From CBDHDJ01 sp965261645 (GTDB taxonomy: Bacteria > Pseudomonadota > Alphaproteobacteria > SHVV01): a stretch of DNA of 64,000 bases. The notes below the pieces were generated by a model. The model searched no databases. It was not told the origin of the DNA and saw only the letters and a list, made by a program, of their open reading frames with translations. The position numbers were made by a program, and so were the translations under genes. Shown piece by piece: positions 47,778 to 57,704 of this stretch (the stretch's first letter is position 1; every line of letters begins with the position of its first letter). The stretch is taken from contig CBDHDJ010000002.1 of the NCBI GenBank assembly GCA_965261645.1, positions 744,001 through 808,000 of the forward strand. The letters are read 5' to 3'.

Positions 47778-48136
47778 ATGAGGCAGAAATCAATGAGCAA
47801 GAACGACCCGGCGGATGGAACGGTTCGGGATATTCGCCGCAAGACACGCAAGCAGTATACGGCTGAGGAGAAGATCCGGATCGTGGTGTCGGGCCTGCGC
47901 GGCGAGGAGAGCATCGCCGCCTTGTGCCGCCGCGAGGGCATCGCCGAGGGTCTGTATTACAGCTGGTCGAAAGAGTTTTTGGAAGCGGGCAAGAAGCGGC
48001 TCGCCGGCGACACCGGGCGCCAAGCGACCTCGGGCGAGGTTAAAGGCCTGCGCCAGGAGATGCGCGACTTGAAGGAGTTGGTCGCCGAACTTTCGCTGGA
48101 GAACCGGCTTCTCAAAAAAAACATGATCGGGCATGG
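47778..48136 (+). pseudogene. ISx orfA, cut by IS-A copy 5
   Basis: Matches the intact orfA at 38471-38845 for 119 codons, up to KKNMIGHG, then runs into IS-A at 48137. The last five codons of orfA lie beyond the insert. Confidence 0.85.
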
Positions 48137-49580
48137 CAGCCCGTTGATTAAGTGGCTTTTTCCGGCTCTCACTCCCAGATGAGGAATGCGGCGGCGAAAG
48201 CCGTCTGGCCGCTTTGCGAGCCCCCCCGTGCCACCAGCATGGCCCCGGTGGGCGTGAGCAGAACGAAAATACCGCCATATCCGCCCGCCACGGCCTCCCG
48301 CGGGGTGCCGGCGCCGATGAGCTGGCGCATCAGTAACGATAGATTGTGGCCGGCGACGTGGAGCAGGTATCGCTTGTGCACATTCTCTCGCCCGCGCAGC
48401 CAGGTTCGTCGCATGCCGCCACGATCGAGGTTGTGGGCAAAGCAGCGCTCGACGATCTCGGCGCGCAGCTTGAAGGCCTCGCGGGCGACCCCGGACTTGA
48501 GCCGCGCACGGTTATTGGTGACCGCGCGCCGCGCCGCCTCATCACCGTGCCAGCGCGAAAAGCCGGTCTGCTTGGGCGCCGCGATCCGGGTCTTCCAGGG
48601 ACTGTCGTTCAGAGCCCTCAAGACTGCCCGTGAGTGATAGCCTTTGTCGGCGACGCATTCGGCCGGGTCCTCCGACGTCGGTGCCGCATCCACCGCCTCG
48701 AGGTTTGCCTCGGCCTTCGCCAGGGTCTTGGAAAGCGTCGTGGTGTCGCCCTCATCGGCCGGGTGCAGCTCGGCCACCACCACCGCGCCGGTGTCCAGAT
48801 CCACCGCGTGCTCGGGCTTGTAGGCCAGATGCGTCGTGCCGTCCTTCATCTTGGTGATCTTGGCCTCGGGGTCGCTCTTCGAAACCCAATCCGTGTTGGA
48901 AAGCTTCTTGCCCTTGCGCTTCCGGTCCAGACGCGCCAGGTCCTCGGCCGTGGGTGCCTCGACCCCGCTTTCCCGGGCCAGGCGCTCCAGCATCTCCCGG
49001 TAGCCTTCGCCGTTGTCGCGCCGCACGATGTTCCGCAGCGCCGCGTTGGCCTCCATGGTCGAGGCATCGACGCCGATGCGCTCGCCCTTGATCAGCCCCG
49101 CCTCGGCGATCAGCACCAGAACCCAGTCGAAGACCGCCGCGTGGACTTCATGGGGCAGGCGCGTGCGGCTCCGTGACAGCCAGGAATGGTCCGGTACCCG
49201 ATCACGGCTCCCCAGTCGCAGGAACGCCCGCAGCGAAAGCGCGTCCGAGCAGCGCCACTCCAGACCGCGCTCGCTGTCGATGCCCTCAAAGTAGCCCACC
49301 AGGTGCATCCGGAAATAGCGCCCGGGCGGCACCGAGGGCGCGCCCATCCGGGCCGCGTAATAAGGCCGGCAGCTCGCCTCGGCAAAGGCGTCGAAGCCGC
49401 CCTCGATCAGCACCGACTGCAAGCGGTCATAAAACACATGACCCGGAGAGCGCGGCATCTCCGACCAGCTCACCATCAGGTCCCCCTGACCATCCTTCTG
49501 CCGTCCCATCGCCATCGGCAAATCCCCCTGCAAATCAGGGAACCAGAGAATCAGACGGCGCCGACTTAATCAACGGGCTG
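48137..49580 (-). mobile_element. IS-A copy 5
   Basis: 1,444 bp with perfect ends and an ATGG duplication, inserted exactly at the orfA/orfB border of ISx. Confidence 0.95.
48169..49515 (-). CDS. transposase, IS-A copy 5
   Basis: 448 aa. Distinguishing changes: YYAARMG, CSDALSL, GVEAPTAE and VVVAELHP. It is the most divergent copy but has no stop or frameshift. Confidence 0.93.
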   Translation of the reverse strand: MAMGRQKDGQGDLMVSWSEMPRSPGHVFYDRLQSVLIEGGFDAFAEASCRPYYAARMGAPSVPPGRYFRMHLVGYFEGIDSERGLEWRCSDALSLRAFLRLGSRDRVPDHSWLSRSRTRLPHEVHAAVFDWVLVLIAEAGLIKGERIGVDASTMEANAALRNIVRRDNGEGYREMLERLARESGVEAPTAEDLARLDRKRKGKKLSNTDWVSKSDPEAKITKMKDGTTHLAYKPEHAVDLDTGAVVVAELHPADEGDTTTLSKTLAKAEANLEAVDAAPTSEDPAECVADKGYHSRAVLRALNDSPWKTRIAAPKQTGFSRWHGDEAARRAVTNNRARLKSGVAREAFKLRAEIVERCFAHNLDRGGMRRTWLRGRENVHKRYLLHVAGHNLSLLMRQLIGAGTPREAVAGGYGGIFVLLTPTGAMLVARGGSQSGQTAFAAAFLIWE

Positions 49581-49596
49581 ATGGGGGAGACGAGGA

Positions 49597-50577
49597 ATGA
49601 GGTATCCCGCATCCGAGAAGCTGGAGATCATCCGCCTGGTCGAGCAGTCCCACCTGGGCGTCGGGTCCACTTTGGACAAGCTGGGCATTCCGAAGACCAC
49701 CTTTTATCGCTGGTACGATCGCTTTCTGGCCTTTGGCGACGCCGGTCTTGAGGATCGCAACAGCAGCCCAGGCCGGGTGTGGAACCGGATCCCGGATGAT
49801 GTCCGGGGGCAGATCATCGATCTTGCCCTGGAGGAGACGCAACTGTCGCCCCGGGAACTGGCCGTCAGGTTTACGGACACCAGGGGCTACTTTGTCTCGG
49901 AAGCCTCGGTTTACCGGCTTCTCAAGGCTCACGACCTGATCACCAGCCCCGCTTTCGTGGTCATCAAGGCAGCCGATGAGTTCCGCGACAAGACCACGGC
50001 GCCGAACCAGCTGTGGCAGACCGACTTCACCTATCTCAAGGTCATCGGCTGGGGCTGGTTTTACCTGTCGACCATCCTGGACGACTATTCCCGCTACATC
50101 ATTGCTTGGAAGCTCTGCACCAACATGACGGCGGACGATGTGACGGCAACACTGAAGTTGGCGCTAGAAGCCTCAGGCTGCAATCGCGCCAATGTCGTCC
50201 ACAAGCCGAAGCTGCTCAGCGACAACGGCTCGTCCTATATCTCCGGCGATCTGGCTGAATGGCTCGAGGACCACGGTATGGATCACGTTCTGGGCGCACC
50301 GTATCACCCGCAAACCCAGGGCAAGATCGAGCGCTGGCATCAAACGCTGAAGAACCGGATCCTGCTTGAAAATTATTATCTACCCGGCGATCTCGAAAAC
50401 CAGATCAGCGCCTTCGTCGATCACTACAACAACCAACGCTACCACGAGAGCATCGGCAACGTAACTCCAGCCAACGCCTACTTTGGACGCCACACCGCCA
50501 TCATCGAAAAGAGAAAAAAGATCAAAAAACTGACCCCCCAAAACCGCCGCTTGAACCATCAAAGCCAAGCGGCTTAA
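49597..50577 (+). CDS. ISx orfB, IS3-type transposase
   Basis: 326 aa with the normal C-terminus (LTPQNRRLNHQSQAA). Integrase triad as in the other copy (DFTYLK, SDNGSSY, KIERWHQ). Differs at a few positions, such as VIKAADEF for VIKTADEF. Its own promoter region and orfA are separated from it by IS-A copy 5. Confidence 0.9.
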   Translation: MRYPASEKLEIIRLVEQSHLGVGSTLDKLGIPKTTFYRWYDRFLAFGDAGLEDRNSSPGRVWNRIPDDVRGQIIDLALEETQLSPRELAVRFTDTRGYFVSEASVYRLLKAHDLITSPAFVVIKAADEFRDKTTAPNQLWQTDFTYLKVIGWGWFYLSTILDDYSRYIIAWKLCTNMTADDVTATLKLALEASGCNRANVVHKPKLLSDNGSSYISGDLAEWLEDHGMDHVLGAPYHPQTQGKIERWHQTLKNRILLENYYLPGDLENQISAFVDHYNNQRYHESIGNVTPANAYFGRHTAIIEKRKKIKKLTPQNRRLNHQSQAA

Positions 50578-50817
50578 CATCAAACAAAGATGAGCCAGAT
50601 CCTCCCTATGAAACACGCTCAACAGTCCCATTTGTTTTGATGACGGACAGATTTACTGTTTGAAGGAGCGGTTAGCAAAAATGCTGGACAAGGGGAAAGT
50701 CGCGAACCATATAATCGGCGTCGCTCGCGGTTTACGGAACCCTGATCGAAGGTCATGAGAATCCAGGTGGTTCTTGAGAAACGAGTGAGTTCGAGAGGAA
50801 CTAAGGAGGAGAGTCGC

Positions 50818-52071
50818 ATGAGGGCGAAGCTTGCAATCAAAGCCCTTGTCATGGCGGCCGGGGTCACTGCAGGCGCGCTATCCGGCGTCTCCGCGGAGAC
50901 TCTCGGGCCAGTCACCGATCCACTCGGCGTGGTCAAGATCCCCAAGGGCGCACCGATTCACATCGGTGGCTATTGGACACTGTCCGGTCCGGACGTCGAC
51001 CTGGGACTGGATCAGAAGCGCGGTGCGGAGATCGCCATGGATGACTGGGGAAGCATGGTTGCGGGGCACCCGATCAAGTTTTACGCCGAAGACAGCCAGT
51101 GCAACGCCGAGGGCGGACAAACCGCGGCCACCAAGCTGGCCTCCAACCGGAATATCGTTGTTGTAATCGGACCCGACTGCTCGAGCGCCGGCATCTCCGG
51201 TGGCCCGATCCTCTGGAAGGCGGGCATCCCGAGCATAGGCACCTCGACCACCGCACCGTCACTGACCGCACCGGATCGCCCGAAGGGTCTGCACGGCTAT
51301 CTGCGGACCGTCTATAACGATGTTACCGCCGGCGCCGCGGATGCTGCGTATTTTTGGAACCAGATGAACTGCAAGACCCTTGCCACGATCCACGACGGCA
51401 GCCCGTATGCCGAGCAGCTCGTGCGGGTCGCCGAGAACCGTTTCAAGGCGTTGGGTGGCGATGTGACAGCGACCGAGACAGTGGCCCCGAACGATGTCGA
51501 TATGCGCCCGGTGCTCACCCGAATCGCCATCACCAAGCCCTGCGTGGTGTATTTTCCAATCTTCGTGGCGGCGGCGGCCCAAACCGCTCGCCAATTTGGG
51601 GAGATCAAAGGTCTTGAAACCGCCACCCCGGTTGGTGGCAGCTCGCTGATGGCGCCGAACTTCCTAAAGATGGCGGGGGACGCTGCCGTCAGCTTCGTGT
51701 TCACAAGTCCGGATACCTCGGCGAAGGCGATGGGCGACCGCTATCCCGAACTAGTGAGAAAATATGAGAAGAAGTACGGAGAAGCGCCGATTCAGGCCTT
51801 TCATCAAAATGCGTATGATGGAATGGTGGTGGCGCTGATGGGCATAGAGAACGTTGCGGTGAAGGACAACGCCGGCAATACCTACATTGGGCGTCAGGCG
51901 CTTCGCGACGCGTTGTTCGCCACCAAGGGCTTCGACGGCATGGGCGGTAAGATCAACTGTAACGAAGACGGTGACTGCGCGGGCTTCAAGTTTGCCGTCT
52001 ACCAGTTCGTCGACTCCGACCCATCGACCTTCGAGATCGGCAAGAACCCGATCAGGGTCTACCCCAAGTAG
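50818..52071 (+). CDS. branched-chain amino acid-type ABC transporter substrate-binding protein
   Basis: 417-aa periplasmic binding protein of the LivJ/LivK class. Signal peptide KALVMAAGVTAGALSGVSA. Type I fold shown by GYWTLSGPDVDLGLDQKRGA (strand 1), a VVVIGPDCSSAGISGG pocket and GIPSIGTSTTAP. The start ATG 50818 has an excellent GGAGGA. Permease and ATPase genes are not seen; the region downstream is an IS or prophage edge. Substrate may be an amino acid, urea or an aromatic acid. Confidence 0.9.
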   Translation: MRAKLAIKALVMAAGVTAGALSGVSAETLGPVTDPLGVVKIPKGAPIHIGGYWTLSGPDVDLGLDQKRGAEIAMDDWGSMVAGHPIKFYAEDSQCNAEGGQTAATKLASNRNIVVVIGPDCSSAGISGGPILWKAGIPSIGTSTTAPSLTAPDRPKGLHGYLRTVYNDVTAGAADAAYFWNQMNCKTLATIHDGSPYAEQLVRVAENRFKALGGDVTATETVAPNDVDMRPVLTRIAITKPCVVYFPIFVAAAAQTARQFGEIKGLETATPVGGSSLMAPNFLKMAGDAAVSFVFTSPDTSAKAMGDRYPELVRKYEKKYGEAPIQAFHQNAYDGMVVALMGIENVAVKDNAGNTYIGRQALRDALFATKGFDGMGGKINCNEDGDCAGFKFAVYQFVDSDPSTFEIGKNPIRVYPK

Positions 52072-52500
52072 TTTGCGGGCTGTGCGACCATGACCTGATG
52101 TGTTCCCGAACCACCAAACTGCTGTCGGGATCATCGCAGGTTTACCATTGCTGCCGCGCGGGCTGGCTTGGTGCTCTTCGTCGGCCACCCAGAACGCGGT
52201 GAGGGTTCGCCGGCACGATAGGAGCCGCGCCCACGTCCCCGCTGTTCGTCGAGACTCTGATGGGCTGGCCCACCGGGTGGACCGGCTTCGGCTCTGCGGC
52301 AACGGCGTGGTCCCTCTGGTTGCCGCGCATGCATGGCGAACTCTCAAGGCTCGGTTCGACGATGCCGCGTGAGGCGGCGTGATGGTCCCGACATGGGATC
52401 ACGAACCTCCCTAACCCATTGAGTTTGCGGGTCCTTCCTGGCGGCAAACGCAAGTGGGCGGGCTCAGCGCGAAATCGCGCCAGCGACAGGGGCAAAAACT
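52072..52500. other. non-coding stretch, nothing recognised
   Basis: About 430 bases with no plausible coding frame that stands out from shadows, no tRNA and no terminator with a T-run. Possible chromosome-prophage border. Confidence 0.45.
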
Positions 52501-52501
52501 G

Positions 52502-52635
52502 GGTTACCACTGGGTTACCACCGGCCACCGGACACTGCTCCGGCCGAACGGAATAACGAGCGATATCAAAGACTTACGGCCCGATCAGGGGTGGTAACCT
52601 GGGTGGTAACCACCTGGTAACCAGAGCCCTTGGTT
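52502..52635. repeat. GGTTACCAC repeat array, left half
   Basis: Two direct GGTTACCAC (52502, 52513), then three in the opposite sense (GTGGTAACC at 52591 and 52603, and CTGGTAACC at 52614), and the start of a sixth unit cut at 52635 by an IS3-type element. The core GGTNACC is a near-palindrome. Confidence 0.75.
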
Positions 52636-52639
52636 TGGA

Positions 52640-52843
52640 GTGCGCCCCTATGTCCGGACAGGATCACTCGGCGGCCTTGGACCGTATGCCGGGCATGTTG
52701 ATCCTCGAACTGTACCGGGCTCAGATATCCGAGCGCGGAGTGGAGACGTCGTGAGTTGTAGACCTCATCGATGAATCTGGGAAGGTCTGCGGTAACGTCG
52801 TCGAAAGTCTCGTATTCCATGAGATAGGCTGCTTCGACCTTGA
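52640..52843 (-). pseudogene. ISz orfB, 3' part
   Basis: Codes for KVEAAYLMEYETFDDVTADL and then RRLHSALGYLSPVQFE, the C-terminal end of an IS3 transposase. Joins MAESFMKTL at 54288 across IS-A copy 6 (TTGA duplication). Confidence 0.88.
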
Positions 52844-54287
52844 CAGCCCGTTGATTAAGTGGCTTTTTCCGGCTCTCACTCCCAGATGAGGAATGCGGCG
52901 GCGAAAGCCGTCTGGCCGCTTTGCGAGCACCCCCGTGCCACCAGCATGGCCCCGGTGGGCGTGAGCAGAACGAAAATACCGCCATATCCGCCCGCCACGG
53001 CCTCCCGCGGGGTGCCGGCGCCGATGAGCTGGCGCATCAGTAACGATAGATTGTGGCCGGCGACGTGGAGCAGGTATCGCTTGTGCACATTCTCTCGCCC
53101 GCGCAGCCAGGTTCGTCGCATGCCGCCACGATCGAGGTTGTGGGCAAAGCAGCGCTCGACGATCTCGGCGCGCAGCTTGAAGGCCTCGCGGGCGACCCCG
53201 GACTTGAGCCGCGCACGGTTGTTGGTGACCGCGCGCCGCGCCGCCGCATCACCGTGCCAGCGCGAAAAGCCGGTCTGCTTGGGCGCCGCGATCCGGGTCT
53301 TCCAGGGACTGTCGTTCAGAGCCCTCAAGACCGCCCGTGAGTGATAACCTTTGTCGGCGACACATTCGGCCGGGTCCTCCGACGTCGGTGCCGCATCCAC
53401 CGCCTCGAGGTTTGCCTCGGCCTTCGCCAGGGTCTTGGAAAGCGTCGTGGTGTCGCCCTCATCGGCCGGGTGCAGCTCGGCCGCCACCACCGCGCCGGTG
53501 TCCAGATCCACCGCGTGCTCGGGCTTGTAGGCCAGATGCGTCGTGCCGTCCTTCATCTTGGCGATCTTGGACTCGGGGTCGCTCTTCGAAACCCAATCCG
53601 TGTTGGAAAGCTTCTTGCCCTTGCGCTTCCGGTCCAGACGCGCCAGGTCCTCGGCCGTGGGTGTCTCGACCCCGCTTTCCCGGGCCAGGCGCTCCAGCAT
53701 CTCCCGGTAGCCTTCGCCGTTGTCGCGCCGCACGATGTTCCGCAGCGCCGCGTTGGCCTCCATGGTCGAGGCATCGACGCCGATGCGCTCGCCCTTGATC
53801 AGCCCCGCCTCGGCGATCAGCACCAGAACCCAGTCGAAGACCGCCGCGTGGACTTCATGGGGCAGGCGCGTGCGGCTCCGTGACAGCCAGGAATGGTCCG
53901 GTACCCGATCACGGCTCCCCAGTCGCAGGAACGCCCGCAGCGAAAGCGCGTCCGAGCAGCGCCACTCCAGACCGCGCTCGCTGTCGATGCCCTCAAAGTA
54001 GCCCACCAGGTGCATCCGGAAATAGCGCCCGGGCGGCACCGAGGGCGCGCCCATCCGGACCGCGTAATAAGGCCGGCAGCTCGCCTCGGCAAAGGCGTCG
54101 AAGCCGCCCTCGATCAGCACCGACTGCAAGCGGTCATAAAACACATGACCCGGAGAGCGCGGCATCTCCGACCAGCTCACCATCAGGTCCCCCTGACCAT
54201 CCTTCTGCCGTCCCATCGCCATCGGCAAATCCCCCTGCAAATCAGGGAACCAGAGAATCAGACGGCGCCGACTTAATCAACGGGCTG
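52844..54287 (-). mobile_element. IS-A copy 6
   Basis: 1,444 bp, perfect ends, TTGA duplication, inside ISz orfB. Confidence 0.95.
52876..54222 (-). CDS. transposase, IS-A copy 6
   Basis: 448 aa. Distinguishing changes: CSDALSL, DPESKIAKMK, WHGDAAARR and ARGCSQSG. CSDALSL is shared with copy 5, grouping these two. Confidence 0.93.
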   Translation of the reverse strand: MAMGRQKDGQGDLMVSWSEMPRSPGHVFYDRLQSVLIEGGFDAFAEASCRPYYAVRMGAPSVPPGRYFRMHLVGYFEGIDSERGLEWRCSDALSLRAFLRLGSRDRVPDHSWLSRSRTRLPHEVHAAVFDWVLVLIAEAGLIKGERIGVDASTMEANAALRNIVRRDNGEGYREMLERLARESGVETPTAEDLARLDRKRKGKKLSNTDWVSKSDPESKIAKMKDGTTHLAYKPEHAVDLDTGAVVAAELHPADEGDTTTLSKTLAKAEANLEAVDAAPTSEDPAECVADKGYHSRAVLRALNDSPWKTRIAAPKQTGFSRWHGDAAARRAVTNNRARLKSGVAREAFKLRAEIVERCFAHNLDRGGMRRTWLRGRENVHKRYLLHVAGHNLSLLMRQLIGAGTPREAVAGGYGGIFVLLTPTGAMLVARGCSQSGQTAFAAAFLIWE

Positions 54288-54884
54288 TTGAGCGTCTTCA
54301 TGAAACTCTCAGCCATAGCGTTCTCGTAAGGGTTGCCACGCCGGCTCATCGAGCCGATCAGCCCATGTTTGGCGAGCAGCTTGCGATCCGCGATCCGAAT
54401 GGTGGATACAGCCCCTTGGCGGCTGTCGTGACCGGACAGCGGCCTTGAGCGCTGCCAAGGTGAGCCGCGTATCGATCGAGCGGCTGATGGCATAACCAAC
54501 GACGCGGCGTGACCACGCATCGAGGATGACGGCGGCATAAACGAAGCCAACGGCGATCGCGACGTAGGTGATGTCTGCGACCCAGAGCTGGTTCGGCCTG
54601 TCGGCCGTAACGTCCTTGGCGCGGTTGGAGAAGATCGGACTATCGTGATCGCTGTCGGTTGTGGCGATGAAACGCCTGCGACGCTTGGGCTGTAGGTCGT
54701 GCTGGCGCATCAGACGGCGGATCTTCTTACCGTTGACGACGATCCCCTGATGGCGTAGCTCGGCCCCGACACGTCGATAGCCGTAAGCCTCAAACTCTTC
54801 GCAGATCGCCGTGATGCGGGCGACGATCTCGGTGTCGGCCTCGGTCGCCGGCGTATCGTAGTAGGTGGAGCGCGGCAGGCCCAT
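54288..54884 (-). pseudogene. ISz orfB, 5' part, with a small deletion
   Basis: IS3 orfB from MGLPRSTYYDTPATEADTEI through ADITYVAIAVGFVYAAVILD and CIHHSDRGSQ. There the frame breaks near 54375-54395 (KLLAKHGLIGSMSRRGNPYE follows in another frame), consistent with loss of about 20 bases. So ISz was already inactive or lost activity independently of the IS-A insertion. Confidence 0.85.
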
Positions 54885-55234
54885 CAGACGACATCCTCGC
54901 GCGATGGTGAGCCCACGGGGCCGGCAATCACGGACGTAGTCGCGCTTCTCGGCCGTGGTGCGCTCTTGAGTGCCCCTTTTAGAAACTCGATCTCCAGCGC
55001 CTGCCGGCCTACCAGGCGCTCAAGGGCAGAGATCTTCGCCTCAAATTCCTGGAGAAGGCCGGCGGCCTCCACGTCTTCGTCAAACGCGCCGGCTTCGAGC
55101 TTCGACACCCAGATGCGGATCAGGTTGCGCGAGACGTCGTGGCGCCTGGCCAGCCCGTGAAGGGTCTCGCCTCCGAGATATTCCTGAGCAACCTGTCGCT
55201 TGAACTCAATACTGTAGGTTCGGTGCTTGGCCAT
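54884..55234 (-). CDS. ISz orfA, IS3-type HTH protein
   Basis: 116 aa from MAKHRTYSIEFKRQVAQEYL. Helix-turn-helix (LHGLARRHDVSRNLIRIW) and a terminal coil (EAKISALERLVGRQALEIEF). The stop overlaps the orfB start (TGATG). Intact. Confidence 0.88.
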   Translation of the reverse strand: MAKHRTYSIEFKRQVAQEYLGGETLHGLARRHDVSRNLIRIWVSKLEAGAFDEDVEAAGLLQEFEAKISALERLVGRQALEIEFLKGALKSAPRPRSATTSVIAGPVGSPSREDVV

Positions 55235-55312
55235 GGCTTCCATCCTCTGAAAGCCCAGCATTCCCGGTCAATTCCAAACGTGCAACCTGTCCACCCTCAG
55301 GGGCGCACTCCA

Positions 55313-55345
55313 GTTACCACCCAGGTTACCACCCTTAGTTACCAC
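55313..55345. repeat. GGTTACCAC repeat array, right half
   Basis: Rest of the split unit (GTTACCAC at 55313), then GGTTACCAC at 55324 and AGTTACCAC-type at 55337. Before the IS3 insertion the array had eight units over about 165 bases. Confidence 0.75.
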
Positions 55346-55520
55346 CATCGAGGACGCCGGACCGGCGCGATCGGCACCGGCCGGCGCGGTGCGCCGCCCA
55401 CCAACGAGACATCGACATCGGCCGTCCCGCCCTCCCTGGGCGCGGGCGGCCTTTTCGTGATGGGAGACCCATGACCCAGCACCCGCCAATCATGCATGTG
55501 ATCTCGCTCGGCGCCGGCCC

Positions 55521-56445
55521 ATGAGCGTCCGCATCCTCATCGGCGAGTGCCGCGAGTGGCTGCGCGAGCTGCCGGAGGGCTCGGTCCACTGCGCGGTCAC
55601 GAGCCCGCCCTACTACTCGCTCCGCGACTACCGCGTCCCGCCTTCCGTATGGGCGGCGATCCGGCCTGCGACCACCAGTGGGGCGAATGGCGGGAGGCGC
55701 ATGACGAGCGTGAGTCCGCGGTTGCCGGCAAGAGCCGGACCACGGACCGCTGTTACGGGGCGCCGTCCCGCCGCTTCAACGGCAACCATCAGAAGCACGC
55801 GGCCGGCGCCTGGTGCGGCAAGTGCGGCGCCTGGCTCGGCTGCCTCGGGCTCGAGCCCGATCCCGAACTCTACGTCCAACATCTGGTCGAGGCCTTTCGG
55901 GAGGTGCGCCGGGTGCTCCGGGCCGACGGCACCGTGTGGCTCAACCTCGGCGATAGCCACGCGGGCTCGTGGGGCAACTACGGAGCGCGCGCTACTTTTA
56001 CGACCGCGCGGCGGCCAGCGAGCCCTGCACGAGCGGTCCCTCGGACCGCCGCAAGATGCGCGAGGCCCGGGACCGCATCGGCGGCAAGCACAAGGACCTC
56101 GCCGATCCGCTCTCCAAGGCCAACGCCGCTTCGCGCATCGGCCGCAAGCGCGCGGTCGGGAGCGTGACGCGGCGCAATCTGAGGAACGTCTGGACCATCG
56201 CGACCCAGCCCTTCGCACAGGCCCACTTCGCGACCATGGCCCCGAGGCTCGCCGAGATGTGCATCGCGGCGGGCTGTCCCGAGGGCGGCACCGTGCTCGA
56301 TCCCTTCGCCGGCGCCGGCACCACCGGGTTGGCGGCGCGCCGTTTGGGGCGGGACGCGATCCTGATCGAGCTCAATCCGGACTACGCCGAGATCGCCCGC
56401 GAGAGGCTCGCGCGCGAGGGCGCGATGATCGCCGAGGCCGCCTGA
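55521..56445 (+). pseudogene. site-specific DNA methyltransferase, two frameshifts
   Basis: Starts MSVRILIGECREWLRELPEG with the catalytic TSPPYY. The frame moves near 55651 (GGG where GGGG would restore VWGGDPACDHQWGEW), continuing to DGTVWLNLGDSHAGSWGN. It moves again near 55975-55990 to the C-terminal part with LDPFAGAGTTGLAARRLG (SAM-binding motif I) ending at 56445. Order (SPPY first, FxGxG later) is the beta class. Modifies N4-cytosine or N6-adenine; target unknown. Typical of phage early regions. Confidence 0.8.
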
Positions 56446-57704
56446 TGGAATTCACGATCGAAGAGTGGCCGCTCGACCGGTTGCTGCCCTACGCTGCCAA
56501 TGCGCGCACGCATTCCGACGACCAGGTGGCACAGATCGCGGGCTCGATCGCCGCCTTCGGCTTCAACGTGCCCTGCCTGGTGGACGACCGCGGTGTGCTG
56601 ATCGCCGGTCACGGCCGGCTGCTGGCCGCGCGGCAGCTCGAGCTGGAGACCGTGCCGGTGATCCGGCTCGAACATCTGAGCGAGGCGCAGGCCAGGGCCT
56701 TCCGGATCGCCGACAACCGGATCGCCGAGAACGCCGGCTGGGACGAAGACCTGCTGCGCGTCGAGTTCGAGCAGCTGAGCGAGGCCGAGTTCGATCTCGA
56801 CCTCACGGGCTTCGAGCTCGACGAGATCGATCGCCTGCTGCAGGGAGCCGACGACGGTCCCGCCGGCAACATCGACGACGACGAAGTCTCCGAGCCGCCG
56901 GAGCAACCGGTCATCCGGCCCGGCGATCTCTGGCTGCTGGGCGGTCACCGCCTGCTGTGCGGCGACGCCACCGTGCTCGGCGATGTCGAGCGGGCGCTGG
57001 ACGGCGGGCTCGCGGACCTATGTTTCACCGATCCGCCCTATAACGTCGATTACGGCAACAGCGCCAAGGACCGGATGCGCGGCAAGAAACGCCGGATCCG
57101 CAACGACAATCTGGGCGCCGACTTCGAGCGCTTCCTCGGCGAGGCCTGCACCAACATGCTCGCCGTCACCAAGGGCGCCGCCTACATCTGCATGTCGTCC
57201 TCGGAGCTGCCGACGCTGCAGCGCGCCTTCCGCGAGGCGGGCGGCCACTGGTCCACCTTCGTGATCTGGGCCAAGAATACCTTCACGCTGGGCCGGGCCG
57301 ACTACCAGCGCCAGTACGAGCCGATCCTCTGTGGCTGGAAGGAGGGCACCGACCACTACTGGTGCGGCGCCCGCGACCAGGGCGACGTCTGGTTCGTCGA
57401 CAAGCCCGCGCGCAACGACCTGCACCCGACCATGAAGCCGGTGGCATTGGTCGAGCGCGCGCTCAGCAACTCGTCGAAGAGCCGGGACGTGGTGCTCGAT
57501 CCCTTCGCCGGCTCGGGCTCGGGCTCGACCGCGATCGCGGCCGAGAAGACCGGACGTGCCGCGCGGCTGGTGGAACTCGATCCCGGCTATTGCGACGTCA
57601 TCGTGAAACGCTGGCAGGACTGGACGGGTCAGGCCGCGACCCTCGACGGCGACGGGCGGACGTTCGACGCGGTCGCCGACGGCGCCGAACGGGCCGCGGC
57701 ATGA
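56445..57704 (+). CDS. ParB-like domain fused to DNA methyltransferase
   Basis: 419 aa. Residues 1-110 are a ParB/sulfiredoxin-like nuclease domain (RTHSDDQVAQIAGSIAAFGF, LIAGHGRLLAARQL). From about 165 is an N6-adenine/N4-cytosine MTase with LADLCFTDPPYNVDYGN (DPPY) and VLDPFAGSGSGSTAIAAE (SAM motif). Start overlaps the previous stop (TGATG). Such fusions are frequent in alphaproteobacterial prophages. The protein is intact, unlike its upstream neighbour. Confidence 0.9.
   Translation: MEFTIEEWPLDRLLPYAANARTHSDDQVAQIAGSIAAFGFNVPCLVDDRGVLIAGHGRLLAARQLELETVPVIRLEHLSEAQARAFRIADNRIAENAGWDEDLLRVEFEQLSEAEFDLDLTGFELDEIDRLLQGADDGPAGNIDDDEVSEPPEQPVIRPGDLWLLGGHRLLCGDATVLGDVERALDGGLADLCFTDPPYNVDYGNSAKDRMRGKKRRIRNDNLGADFERFLGEACTNMLAVTKGAAYICMSSSELPTLQRAFREAGGHWSTFVIWAKNTFTLGRADYQRQYEPILCGWKEGTDHYWCGARDQGDVWFVDKPARNDLHPTMKPVALVERALSNSSKSRDVVLDPFAGSGSGSTAIAAEKTGRAARLVELDPGYCDVIVKRWQDWTGQAATLDGDGRTFDAVADGAERAAA

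Larger units (their letters stand above)
47691..50649 (+). mobile_element. ISx (IS3-type), copy interrupted by IS-A copy 5
   Basis: From TGTCTGACGTCAGCGC to ...TGATGACGGACA. Without IS-A (1,444 + 4 bp) it is 1,511 bp. Flanks (flgH remnant and DNA before the binding-protein gene) show no duplication, so a deletion or recombination has joined them. Confidence 0.9.
52636..55312 (-). mobile_element. IS3-type element ISz, interrupted by IS-A copy 6
   Basis: Ends TGGAGTGCGCCCCT (14 bases, both ends) and target duplication GTT. Without the 1,448-bp insertion it is 1,229 bp. Confidence 0.92.

Noticed and set aside
52072..52500. tRNA or att site at the prophage border
   Set aside because: No cloverleaf or CCA end was found and the right border of the prophage is outside the window, so no att pair can be shown.
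52502..52622. GGTTACC units as a CRISPR array
   Set aside because: Units are 9 bases, uneven in spacing and in both orientations; there are no spacers of constant length and no cas genes.
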